A DNA stretch of 7,533 bases from Acidobacteria bacterium UBA6911 (GTDB taxonomy: Bacteria > Acidobacteriota > UBA6911). Within the stretch, counting starts at the first letter, position 1. Each line of letters starts with the position of its first letter. The stretch is taken from positions 2,533-10,065 of the forward strand of contig DKBB01000064.1 in assembly GCA_002451015.1 (NCBI GenBank), given 5' to 3'. The translations under genes were made by a program, and so were the position numbers. Of the stretch, positions 1 through 6,500 are shown piece after piece. The notes beneath the pieces were generated by a model. The model was not told the origin of the DNA. It did no database searches and worked only from the letters and a program-made list of their open reading frames with translations.

Positions 1-28
1 GACCGCTTCATCGACATGGTGTGCCCCG

Positions 29-57
29 GCCCATTTTTCTCTCAGAGAAAAATGGGC
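29..57 (-). terminator. Perfect inverted repeat downstream of rpsA, possible terminator
   Basis: Arms at 29-42 and 44-57 are perfect 14-bp reverse complements around a single central base, 16 bp past the rpsA stop codon. The position suits a transcription terminator for rpsA. No T-tract follows the hairpin on the minus strand; the only T-run is the five Ts inside the stem, so this is not a textbook intrinsic terminator. It may instead stabilise the mRNA 3' end or act in both directions. Bases 1-28 hold nothing I can assign. A second small hairpin (66-70 with 78-82) spans the rpsA stop codon. Confidence 0.45.
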
Positions 58-72
58 TATTGAGTAGAGCGA

Positions 73-1917
73 TTACGGCTCTTCGCTTTCAGCGCCTTCT
101 TCGGCTTCAGTATCGGCGTCCTCTTCTGCAACCGTTTCTGTTTTTTTGAAACGCTGCAACTGTTCTCCGAGACGCTCGCCCATCGAAGCGTTCCCGGAAT
201 CCGAGGATGCCAGATAGGAGGTGAACTCAAGCCTGGGCTCGTCTTCCTTCATGGCTTTGAGACTCAGTCCAATCTTTTTCTCCTCCAGGTTCATCTTGAT
301 AACCTTCATCTCGATTTCCTGGCCGATATTGAGAAATTCCGTAGGCTTCTCGACATGTTTTTCGTCAAGTTCAGAAACATGGCACAGTCCTTCGATGCCT
401 TCTTCCAGTTCTACAAAAGCCCCGAAGTTGGTCATACGGACGACCTTGCCCTGTACGGAATCCCCAACATTATGGCGACTGAACCAGTCCTCCCACCGGT
501 CGGGCTCAAGCTGTTTGATACCAAGAGAAAGCTTCTGATTGGTGGCGTCGATGCTCAGGACGACAGCCTCGACCTCATCCCCCTTCTTGAGCATTTCCGA
601 AGGGTGTTTCATTCGTTTGGTCCAGGATATGTCAGAGACGTGGACAAGGCCATCAATGCCTTCCTCAACCTCGATAAAAGCGCCAAAGTCGGTGATGTTC
701 CGGACTTTTCCCGTGATTACCGTCCCGGGCGCATAGCGTTCTTCAATCACATCCCATGGATTCGGTTCGGTCTGTTTCAATCCGAGAGAAATGCGCCGGG
801 ATTCGATATCGATATCCAGAACAACGGCTTCGACAGGATCGCCGACATTGAGGATTTTCGAAGGGTGTTTGACACGCTTGTTCCAGGTCATCTCGGAGAT
901 GTGTATCAAACCTTCGACCCCGGGCTCCAGTTCAATGAAAGCGCCGTAATCCGTAAGGCTGACCACTTTACCCTGAACGCGCATGTTTTTTGGATAGCGC
1001 ATGTCGGCGTGAAGCCACGGATCTTCGGACAGCTGCTTGTACCCAAGGGAAACACGGCCGTCTTCCTTGGTGAACTTGATAACCTTGACCTGGAGTTTAT
1101 CGCCTACATTAAAAAGTTCGGACGGATGATTCACCCGGCCCCAGGACATGTCCGTGATGTGCAGAAGCCCGTCCACGCCGCCGAGGTCAATGAAAGCACC
1201 GTAATCGGTAATGTTTTTAACGATGCCTTCCATTACCTTGCCGCCCTCGAGAACTTCCAGCGTTTTTGCCTTTTCTTCCTTCATGGACTCTTCAAGGACT
1301 GCTTTCCGGGATAGAACGATATTGCCGCGCTTTTTGTTGACCTTGATGACCCGCATTTCGAATTCTTCACCGCGCAGGCTGTCTAAATTCCGTACAGGTC
1401 TCACATCTATCTGTGATCCGGGTAGGAATGCGCGAACTCCGATATCGACAGCCAGTCCGCCTTTAATGCGTTCAATTACGCGCCCTTTGACGATTGTGCC
1501 TTCACGGTAGGCGCGCTCGATTTCGTCCCAGACCTTCATTCTTTCCGCTTTTTCCCTGGACAGGACGACGTGTCCTTTAGAATCCTCGGTTTGTTCCAGA
1601 AATACATCTACAGAATCGCCGACCTGAACGGAAACCTCGCCGTGATCGTCGGTAAACTGCTCAACCGGGATAATTCCTTCGGATTTAAATCCGACATCGA
1701 CAATGACACCGCCGCCGGAAATTGCGATGACTTTGCCCTTGATCACTTCTCCTTCGGAAAAGGTTTGCGTTTTTCCTTCATACGCCGCCAGGAGAGTTTC
1801 AAAATTGGGTTCTTCCTCCGTGGCTCCGGCTACAGGAACGTCCTCCTCACCTGTAAAATTATTTGGTTCTGTGGAAGTTCCGGCTGCCGGAATATTGTCG
1901 TTGGCGTCTAATGACAT
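73..1917 (-). CDS. rpsA: 30S ribosomal protein S1
   Basis: S1 binds mRNA on the small ribosomal subunit and helps load structured or weakly led messages for translation initiation. The 614-residue product carries six S1 RNA-binding (OB-fold) repeats at about residues 55-121, 139-205, 226-294, 311-381, 398-468 and 485-555. Repeats 3-6 show the classic core (TDYGAFIDL, TDYGAFIEL, TDFGAFIEV, TNFGAFVEL) followed by G(L)xHxS/T and NVGD-type motifs. Repeats 1 and 2 are the divergent ribosome-docking type, as in other S1 proteins. The protein is longer than E. coli S1 (557 residues), with an acidic, low-complexity N-terminal extension of about 40 residues and a Glu-rich tail (about 593-614). The ATG start is well supported: the sequence complementary to 1921-1928 is a strong Shine-Dalgarno (AGGAGGAG) 3 bp upstream. 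The gene stands alone and is divergent from the aminotransferase. Identification is very secure. Confidence 0.97.
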   Translation of the reverse strand: MSLDANDNIPAAGTSTEPNNFTGEEDVPVAGATEEEPNFETLLAAYEGKTQTFSEGEVIKGKVIAISGGGVIVDVGFKSEGIIPVEQFTDDHGEVSVQVGDSVDVFLEQTEDSKGHVVLSREKAERMKVWDEIERAYREGTIVKGRVIERIKGGLAVDIGVRAFLPGSQIDVRPVRNLDSLRGEEFEMRVIKVNKKRGNIVLSRKAVLEESMKEEKAKTLEVLEGGKVMEGIVKNITDYGAFIDLGGVDGLLHITDMSWGRVNHPSELFNVGDKLQVKVIKFTKEDGRVSLGYKQLSEDPWLHADMRYPKNMRVQGKVVSLTDYGAFIELEPGVEGLIHISEMTWNKRVKHPSKILNVGDPVEAVVLDIDIESRRISLGLKQTEPNPWDVIEERYAPGTVITGKVRNITDFGAFIEVEEGIDGLVHVSDISWTKRMKHPSEMLKKGDEVEAVVLSIDATNQKLSLGIKQLEPDRWEDWFSRHNVGDSVQGKVVRMTNFGAFVELEEGIEGLCHVSELDEKHVEKPTEFLNIGQEIEMKVIKMNLEEKKIGLSLKAMKEDEPRLEFTSYLASSDSGNASMGERLGEQLQRFKKTETVAEEDADTEAEEGAESEEP

Positions 1918-1933
1918 TCACTCCTCCTGAAAT

Positions 1934-1966
1934 AGACCCGAACCCTCAAAAAGCGGGGCTGGGTCC
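1934..1966 (-). promoter_or_regulatory. rpsA 5' leader hairpin
   Basis: On the minus strand, just before the rpsA Shine-Dalgarno, GGACCC (complement of 1961-1966) can pair with GGGTCT (complement of 1934-1939), including one G-U pair. An inner stem of three pairs (CCC with GGG, complements of 1956-1958 and 1943-1945) can form within it. The hairpin ends about 5 bases before the ribosome-binding site. In E. coli, S1 represses its own translation through its structured leader; a similar role here is inference from position and structure. Confidence 0.4.
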
Positions 1967-1968
1967 GA

Positions 1969-1996
1969 ATTTTATTACTAAAACTTATGATGGCAA
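1969..1996 (-). promoter_or_regulatory. Candidate rpsA promoter P2 (proximal, sigma70-like)
   Basis: Read on the minus strand, TTGCCA (complement of 1991-1996) and TAAAAT (complement of 1969-1974) are separated by 16 bp. Each box matches the sigma70 consensus at five of six positions. The predicted transcription start is near 1962-1964, giving a short leader of about 45 nt that begins at the base of the leader hairpin. This is a prediction by eye. Confidence 0.45.
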
Positions 1997-2008
1997 ATTG
2001 GTATAGGG

Positions 2009-2033
2009 CAGGACGTGGACGTCCTGTGTTTTT
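2009..2033 (+). repeat. Hairpin with plus-strand T-run between the rpsA promoters
   Basis: CAGGACGT (2009-2016) and ACGTCCTG (2019-2026) form a perfect 8-bp inverted repeat, realistically a 7-bp stem with a 4-base loop. TTTTT follows at 2029-2033 on the plus strand. It looks like an intrinsic terminator in the plus direction, although no plus-strand gene precedes it. On the minus strand it would fold in the P1-initiated rpsA leader without a T-tract. It may block stray plus-strand transcription coming out of antisense rpsA, or be an RNA structural element. Function not established. Confidence 0.35.
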
Positions 2034-2100
2034 CGGGTATGTTCGGTGAGGCGAATCCAAAGGTCCATATTCCTTGAATCATCAGAGATATAAGCCATTA

Positions 2101-2130
2101 CCTATACCTTTTTCTGTGGTGTATTGTCAA
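2101..2130 (-). promoter_or_regulatory. Candidate rpsA promoter P1 (distal, sigma70-like)
   Basis: On the minus strand a perfect TTGACA (complement of 2125-2130) lies 18 bp before TATAGG (complement of 2101-2106), which matches four of six -10 positions. Initiation near 2094 would give a leader of about 175 nt that includes the hairpin at 2009-2026. Tandem promoters would suit a highly expressed ribosomal gene. A TATAAA at 2138-2143 on the plus strand could be a -10 for the divergent aminotransferase, but I see no acceptable -35 for it. Confidence 0.45.
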
Positions 2131-2420
2131 GAGCGCTTATAAATTAGGGGAAAGACGCACCGTGGGCGGATTCCGTAATAGAGAGGTAAAAATGAAACGA
2201 TTCCTGTGAACGGGTATGCCGGAATCTCTCAAGAAATTCGGAATCCGGCGGGGATTTGCGGTATGATTGAAATCATACCGGTGTTGCCCCCGGTTTACCC
2301 ATGCAAGTTTAAGCCGGAACCGGGAAACGATACAGCCGATACGCCTGAGGGTAAAAGCAGTGCCAGATTACACCCGTCGATCGAGCGGCCGAGTAGCTTA
2401 AAAATAACTGGAGGTCCCTA
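2131..2420 (+). other. Structured non-coding region ahead of the aminotransferase
   Basis: About 290 bp without a convincing gene. Several inverted repeats follow each other: GCCGGA/TCCGGC (2218-2223 with 2244-2249), CGGTATGATT/AATCATACCG (2259-2268 with 2271-2280) and CCCGGTT/AACCGGG (2289-2295 with 2318-2324). CGGATTCCG (2167-2175) is also the reverse complement of CGGAATCCG (2239-2247), which competes with the first hairpin. A mini-ORF of five codons plus stop (2192-2209, MKRFL) has a fair Shine-Dalgarno, AGAGAGG at 2180-2186. Its TGA overlaps a GTG that opens a 71-codon proline-rich frame ending at 2421, across the aminotransferase ATG. That frame has no independent ribosome-binding site and no recognisable protein character. 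I do not recognise a known riboswitch class. Confidence 0.4.
2259..2280. promoter_or_regulatory. 22-bp palindrome, possible operator or RNA hairpin
   Basis: CGGTATGATT and AATCATACCG are perfect 10-bp arms around a central GA. No T-tract follows, so it is not an intrinsic terminator in either direction. It lies about 140 bp upstream of the aminotransferase start. Its size and symmetry suit a dimeric transcription factor such as a GntR-type regulator, or a stable hairpin in the leader RNA. Which of the two applies cannot be told from the sequence. Confidence 0.35.
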
Positions 2421-3626
2421 ATGCCGAAAACGGCGCTTTCCAAACGAGCTCAAAATACACCACCGTCACCGATTCGCAAGCTGGCGCCACTGGCGATCAA
2501 TGCGGGGAAAGCGGGGATCCATGTTTACAAACTGAATATCGGTCAACCTGATATCGAGTCACCGCGGGAATATTTTGAAGGTTTGCGTCTTTTTGAAGAA
2601 AAAGTGATAGCCTATGAGGAATCTCAGGGGAACGAGAGGTTATGCCGGGCCTGGTCGAAGTATATCAATAGAACCCTGAACATCGATACCCGTCCGGAAC
2701 AGTTCATAATCACGGTAGGTGCCAGCGAAGCGCTGGTATTCACTTTTATGACCTGCTGCGATCCCGGCGACGAAATCATTGTCTTCGATCCCACATACGC
2801 GAATTATCTCGGTTTTGCGGCCATTGCCGGAATTAACCTGGTTCCGGTTTTATGCCGGATGGAGGACAACTTTGCACTGCCCGTACGCAGCAGGATAGCG
2901 GATAAAATCTCGGACCGCACGCGGGCTGTCCTTCTTTGTACCCCGAATAATCCAACCGGGACCGTATGCAGCAAAGAGGAGCTCCGGATTCTTTTCGATC
3001 TTTGTGAGGAACGCAATCTTTTTCTGATTGTCGACGAAACATACCGGGAGTTCGTATATGACGATTTCGAACCCATTTCGGCTTTAAACCTCGAACCGAA
3101 AAGTGATCGGATCATTGTTATCGACAGCCTTTCCAAACGGTTCAGCCTGTGCGGTGCGCGGATCGGGTGCCTGCTTACACCGAACGAGGAGGTGTTGGCA
3201 TCAGCGCTGAAAATTGCACAGGCGCGCCTTGCTGCGCCGACTATGAGCCAGTTTGCTTCGGCATACATGCTGGAGAACATCAAAGACGATTTCCTGGAAA
3301 GGGTTACAAATGAATTCCGGGCGCGCCGTAATAAACTGTATGCAGCTTTAAAAGAGATACCCGGGGTAATCGCACACAAGCCCCAGGGAGCTTTTTATAC
3401 CGTGGTCCAACTCCCGGTTGAAGATGCGGATGCGTTCGCCACCTATATGCTGGATAAATTTTCCTATGATGGGAAGACCACCTTCATAGCGCCGGCGGCC
3501 GGATTTTACATGCAGGGCTCTCAAGGACTGCAGCAGGCCAGGATAGCATACGTCCTCAACAAAAATGATATTGGGGAAGCGATTGCTGTTATGGCAAAAG
3601 GACTTGAGAGTTATTCTCGGCGCTAG
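2421..3626 (+). CDS. Class I PLP-dependent aminotransferase (aspartate aminotransferase-like)
   Basis: A 401-residue fold-type I aminotransferase that would move an amino group between an amino acid and a 2-oxoacid using pyridoxal phosphate in the cytoplasm. Visible motifs are the N-terminal LNIGQPD (38-44), GASEAL around 100-105 for the cofactor phosphate, CTPNNPTG (173-180, with Asn177), IVDETYREFVYDD (203-215, with Asp205 and Tyr208), SLSKRFSLCGARIG (236-249, with the Schiff-base Lys239 and Arg247), and Arg374 in QARIAYVLN, the expected binder of the substrate alpha-carboxylate. All catalytic residues are intact and the length is normal. The N-terminal SPIRKLAP and C-terminal APAAGFY pattern matches a subgroup commonly annotated as aspartate or broad-specificity aminotransferase; the true substrate cannot be read here. 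The start is fixed by GGAGG at 2410-2414, 6 bp before the ATG, and by an in-frame stop at 2394. It appears to be a single-gene unit, divergent from rpsA. Confidence 0.93.
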   Translation: MPKTALSKRAQNTPPSPIRKLAPLAINAGKAGIHVYKLNIGQPDIESPREYFEGLRLFEEKVIAYEESQGNERLCRAWSKYINRTLNIDTRPEQFIITVGASEALVFTFMTCCDPGDEIIVFDPTYANYLGFAAIAGINLVPVLCRMEDNFALPVRSRIADKISDRTRAVLLCTPNNPTGTVCSKEELRILFDLCEERNLFLIVDETYREFVYDDFEPISALNLEPKSDRIIVIDSLSKRFSLCGARIGCLLTPNEEVLASALKIAQARLAAPTMSQFASAYMLENIKDDFLERVTNEFRARRNKLYAALKEIPGVIAHKPQGAFYTVVQLPVEDADAFATYMLDKFSYDGKTTFIAPAAGFYMQGSQGLQQARIAYVLNKNDIGEAIAVMAKGLESYSRR

Positions 3627-3646
3627 CCCAATCCACGATTACTGAC

Positions 3647-3675
3647 TCAGGGGCGATCACAAAATTCGCCCCTGA
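3647..3675 (+). terminator. Hairpin downstream of the aminotransferase
   Basis: TCAGGGGCGA (3647-3656) and TCGCCCCTGA (3666-3675) form a perfect GC-rich 10-bp stem with a 9-base loop, 20 bp past the stop codon. The downstream bases are not T-rich, so termination may be weak or need a factor. The position between two separately run units supports a terminator role. Confidence 0.55.
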
Positions 3676-3939
3676 ATCCCCTATATAACCTGCAGTTGTT
3701 AGATCCGCATTTTCCCGATTAAGACGCCCGATCCACTGCCGTCATTAGGGTTCAATATTCGGTTGGCTGCCGGATTGAAGGTGTGCTATCGTGGGGCGGC
3801 TCATTATAATAATTCGCTATAGCAGGAGAACTTTCGTTGCATTTACAAGTGAAAGGCAAGGAGCCCGGGCGGTTTTGAAGGTTTCTGTTGCTTGCCGAGG
3901 TCCGGGGTTTATTGTGCCGGAGCGGGGAGGGGGCGTTGC
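3676..3939 (+). promoter_or_regulatory. Upstream region of the complex II operon
   Basis: This is non-coding as far as I can see and must hold the operon promoter. A perfect TATAAT sits at 3805-3810, but no good -35 lies 16-18 bp before it; the nearest TTGA-type box (TTGAAG, 3775-3780) is 24 bp away, which is too far. TGGCTG-N5-TTGAA at 3764-3779 resembles a sigma54 site only weakly, because the -12 GC is GA. GCTATAGC (3816-3823) is a small palindrome just downstream of the TATAAT. The Shine-Dalgarno of the first operon gene lies at 3925-3930. The promoter assignment is tentative. Confidence 0.3.
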
Positions 3940-5658
3940 ATGGCCGATGTTTTCACTCACGATCTAATAATTATGGGCGCAGGGTTGGCAGGATTGAGAG
4001 CGGCGATTGAAGCCTCCCGTGTTGCTCAGGGAAAAATCGATATTGCCGTTATTACGAAAAACCAGCTGATGCGCGCACATTCGGTTGCCGCAGAGGGCGG
4101 TACCGCTGCGATGCTGCGGCCGGAAGACGGGGACAGCTTTGAATTGCATGCATGGGATACGGTTAAAGGAAGCGATTTTCTTGCGGATCAGGATGTTGTG
4201 GATCTTTTTGTCCGGACCATGCCTTCGGAGATATTGCAGCTCGATCACTGGGGAATACCCTGGACCCGCCGGGATGACGGACGGATTGCACAGAGGCCGT
4301 TTGGCGGTCACAGCTACCCGCGCGCCGTGCTGGCACAGGATAAAACAGGATTTTTCGAGATGCAGACCCTGTACGACACCCTGCTGAAATACAACAACAC
4401 CAGGCATTATAACGAGCATTTCGTTACATCCATCCTTGTTGAAAACAATACATTTTGCGGCCTGACGGTTATCGATATGACCACCGGGAAGTTTAAGGTC
4501 ATTCGCGGCAAAGCTTTAATAATCGCAAGCGGAGGCGCCGGGACGCTGTTCGGATTTACGACCTACTCGCAGACGGTTACGGGCGACGGGATGGCGCTTG
4601 CCTATCGCGCAGGGATCCCTCTGGAAGATCTGGAATTTCTGCAGTTCCATCCCACCGGTCTTGTGCCCTCGGGCATTTTGATAACGGAGGCGTGCCGCGG
4701 CGAGGGCGCGTATCTGACCAACAACAAGGGCGACCGTTTCATGGGCGAATACGCACCTTCAAAACTCGAACTGGCGCCGCGCGACCTGATCTCAAGATCC
4801 GAGCAGATCGAAATCGAAGCCGGACGCGGATTCGAGGGTCCGGACGGATTGGATTACATACACCTGGATCTGCGCCATCTTGGGGCTAAAAAAATCAACG
4901 AAAGGCTTCCGCTCATTCGCGAAGTTTGCATGGAGTTCAATGATATCGATCCGGTGGACGATCCCATACCCTGCAAACCCGTAGCGCATTACTCCATGGG
5001 CGGCATTGAAACGAATATCAAGGGCGCCACCTGCATCCGGGGGATCTGGGCGGCGGGAGAAGCCGCGTGTGTCAGTTTGCACGGTGCCAACCGTCTCGGT
5101 TCCAACTCCACGGCGGAATGCCTCGTGTGGGGAAAAATTGCCGGAGAGGAAACCGGTCGATACTGCGCGGAATCGGAACAGCCGGCCGCCGTACCCGAAG
5201 CAAAGGTGGAAAAAGAATACAAACGGATTTTTGAAGATCTCCTGAACAGGAAGGGGACGGAAAACCTCTATGATATCCGCCGGGAACTGCGATCCTGTAT
5301 GGATATCAACGTCAGCGTATTCCGGACGGAGAAGGAGCTGAGTCACGGGCTGGAAACGATCCTGCAGCTCAGGAAACGGTACGCCAATATACGCATTGAC
5401 GACAAGAGCGCCGTTTACAACACGAACCTTTATCATGCCATGGAAATAGAAAATCTCCTCGATCTTGCCCAGATCATGGTGAAGGGAGCGCTCGAGCGCA
5501 CCGAATCCCGCGGAGGCCACGCACGCAGGGATTATCCCGAACGGGATGACGACAACTGGCTCAAACACACACTGGCCTTTTTCACGGAAGAAGGCCCCCG
5601 CCTGGATTATAAGCCTGTAACCATTACGAACTGGCTGCCTGTGGAGAGGAAGTATTAA
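3940..5658 (+). CDS. sdhA: Succinate dehydrogenase/fumarate reductase flavoprotein subunit
   Basis: Catalytic subunit of complex II, which interconverts succinate and fumarate at a bound FAD on the peripheral arm at the membrane. The 572-residue product opens with a Rossmann dinucleotide motif MGAGLAG (Gly13, Gly15, Gly18). It carries AHSVAAEGG, with His47 as the expected covalent FAD attachment site. The active-site set is complete: QFHPTG (His237), TEACRGEG (Glu250), LAPRD (Arg281, proton shuttle), PVAHYSMGG (His350) and GANRLGSNS (Arg385). The C-terminal family motif ESRGGHARRDYP is at 522-533. Length is close to E. coli SdhA and FrdA. No Tat signal is seen, so the arm should face the cytoplasm. 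I chose ATG 3940 because GGGAGG (3925-3930) lies 9 bp upstream; an in-frame TTG at 3892 would add 16 residues but has no ribosome-binding site. It is the first gene of an A-C-D-B operon. The direction of catalysis is not decidable; frdA is an alternative name. Confidence 0.95.
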   Translation: MADVFTHDLIIMGAGLAGLRAAIEASRVAQGKIDIAVITKNQLMRAHSVAAEGGTAAMLRPEDGDSFELHAWDTVKGSDFLADQDVVDLFVRTMPSEILQLDHWGIPWTRRDDGRIAQRPFGGHSYPRAVLAQDKTGFFEMQTLYDTLLKYNNTRHYNEHFVTSILVENNTFCGLTVIDMTTGKFKVIRGKALIIASGGAGTLFGFTTYSQTVTGDGMALAYRAGIPLEDLEFLQFHPTGLVPSGILITEACRGEGAYLTNNKGDRFMGEYAPSKLELAPRDLISRSEQIEIEAGRGFEGPDGLDYIHLDLRHLGAKKINERLPLIREVCMEFNDIDPVDDPIPCKPVAHYSMGGIETNIKGATCIRGIWAAGEAACVSLHGANRLGSNSTAECLVWGKIAGEETGRYCAESEQPAAVPEAKVEKEYKRIFEDLLNRKGTENLYDIRRELRSCMDINVSVFRTEKELSHGLETILQLRKRYANIRIDDKSAVYNTNLYHAMEIENLLDLAQIMVKGALERTESRGGHARRDYPERDDDNWLKHTLAFFTEEGPRLDYKPVTITNWLPVERKY

Positions 5659-5683
5659 GAAATAAAGACAGGAAGGAGCGCCT

Positions 5684-6118
5684 ATGCAACAGAGACTCAA
5701 AAACAGACTTGGAATTTTGGGTTGGCTCGGCGGCGGGCGGTACGGTATGGACCGCTATGCGTATGCGTTGCACCGGATAACGGGCCTCGGGATTCTGGCC
5801 TATTTTATTATGCACATATTTGTGACCGGGCAGCGGATAGGGGGAGTCGAGAAGTGGGACAGCACGATGGCCCTTTTCGGCTCGCCGGTTTTCAAAGTAG
5901 GTGAATTCCTGGTTGTCCTCGCTTTCGCCTTCCACGCAGTCAACGGAATTCGTCTCATTTTCGTTGAACTTGGCTGGTGGATCGGCAAGCCGGGAGTGCC
6001 GTCTTTCCCGTACAGCTATTCGACCTTGCGGCATAAGCCGGTATTTGTTGTCGTCATGGTAATTGCAGCCGTACTGATGATTGTCGGCGGCGTTGATTTT
6101 TACTTTGTAATGAAATAG
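5684..6118 (+). CDS. sdhC: Complex II membrane anchor, cytochrome b subunit C
   Basis: A 144-residue integral membrane protein that would anchor the A and B subunits, help form the quinone site and bind heme b. Three hydrophobic segments are visible at about 31-48, 72-95 and 118-141. LHRITG (29-34) before the first helix is the SdhC-family signature (HR-x-[ST]-G). AFHAVNGIR (82-90) matches the heme-ligand region of SdhC (AYHVVVGIR in E. coli), making His84 the likely axial ligand. His44, in the first helix, is a further candidate. The gene begins 25 bp after the flavoprotein stop, with GGAAGGAG at 5671-5678 placed 5 bp before the ATG. The stop TAG at 6116-6118 is itself part of the next gene's Shine-Dalgarno. 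Confidence 0.88.
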   Translation: MQQRLKNRLGILGWLGGGRYGMDRYAYALHRITGLGILAYFIMHIFVTGQRIGGVEKWDSTMALFGSPVFKVGEFLVVLAFAFHAVNGIRLIFVELGWWIGKPGVPSFPYSYSTLRHKPVFVVVMVIAAVLMIVGGVDFYFVMK

Positions 6119-6126
6119 GAGGCGTC

Positions 6127-6498
6127 ATGCGCGAATCGAGATTGTGGTTCTGGCACATCCTCTCTGCGGTCGTCATCCTCGTATTGCTGGGCCTGCATAT
6201 GGGCACAATGCATCTGAGCGAACTTCTGCATATGGCTGGAATCGGCTCCGGCGAACCTGTCGATTCCTCGCAGGTTTTCCGGCGCAGCCAGCAGGCCGTC
6301 TACATGATCACTTACATTTTATTGCTGGGTACCGGCCTGTTTCACGGACTGTACGGTCTGCGCAGCATCTTTTTCGAGTTGTCGCTGTCCAGGTCCCTGG
6401 AAAAGCTGATCGGAGGCGTTATCGCCATTGCCGGAATCGCCCTGTTCCTCTACGGCAGCTATGTTGCAGTCATTGTGTTCCAAATAAACGGAGTCTGA
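6127..6498 (+). CDS. sdhD: Complex II membrane anchor subunit D
   Basis: A 123-residue membrane protein with three predicted helices at about 8-29, 57-78 and 94-117, as expected for the second hydrophobic subunit. LFHGLYGLR (71-79) resembles the H-x3-G motif of SdhC/SdhD heme helices, so His73 is a likely ligand. The first helix and its exit are rich in histidine (His10, His24, His28, His35). The overall sequence is less conserved than SdhC, and assignment rests on size, topology, this motif and its place between C and B. AGGAGG at 6117-6122, 4 bp before the ATG, overlaps the sdhC stop, so translation is probably coupled. It ends 2 bp before the iron-sulfur gene. Confidence 0.82.
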   Translation: MRESRLWFWHILSAVVILVLLGLHMGTMHLSELLHMAGIGSGEPVDSSQVFRRSQQAVYMITYILLLGTGLFHGLYGLRSIFFELSLSRSLEKLIGGVIAIAGIALFLYGSYVAVIVFQINGV

Positions 6499-6500
6499 CC

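Noticed and set aside
1..63. Short plus-strand open frame ending in TGA at 61-63, and an ATG on the minus strand near 13-18
   Set aside because: Too short to identify, and one frame runs through the inverted repeat. Neither has supporting signals, so no gene is called.
355..1314. Long plus-strand open frame (319 codons) opposite rpsA
   Set aside because: It lies entirely antisense to the well-supported six-domain S1 gene, has no recognisable motif, and follows the repeat structure of rpsA on the wrong strand.
1990..2120. SRP RNA, 6S RNA or RNase P RNA in the intergenic region
   Set aside because: None of the conserved core motifs of these RNAs is visible; only local stems are present.
2138..2143. 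TATAAA as the -10 of a plus-strand aminotransferase promoter
   Set aside because: No acceptable -35 within 16-18 bp; kept only as a remark in the P1 entry.
3764..3779. Possible sigma54 promoter upstream of sdhA
   Set aside because: The essential -12 GC is GA, and the rest matches only in part; not convincing.
3892..3939. TTG-initiated 16-residue extension of the flavoprotein
   Set aside because: No Shine-Dalgarno before the TTG; ATG 3940 has a strong one and starts directly before the FAD motif, as in the family.
4792..5700. Minus-strand open frame (302 codons) opposite the flavoprotein gene
   Set aside because: Antisense shadow of sdhA; no family features and no ribosome-binding context.
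6144..6500. N-terminal extension of the iron-sulfur subunit running through sdhD
   Set aside because: The frame is open by chance. The extension is Arg/His-rich with no SdhB homology, and a proper Shine-Dalgarno and ATG exist at 6490-6501.
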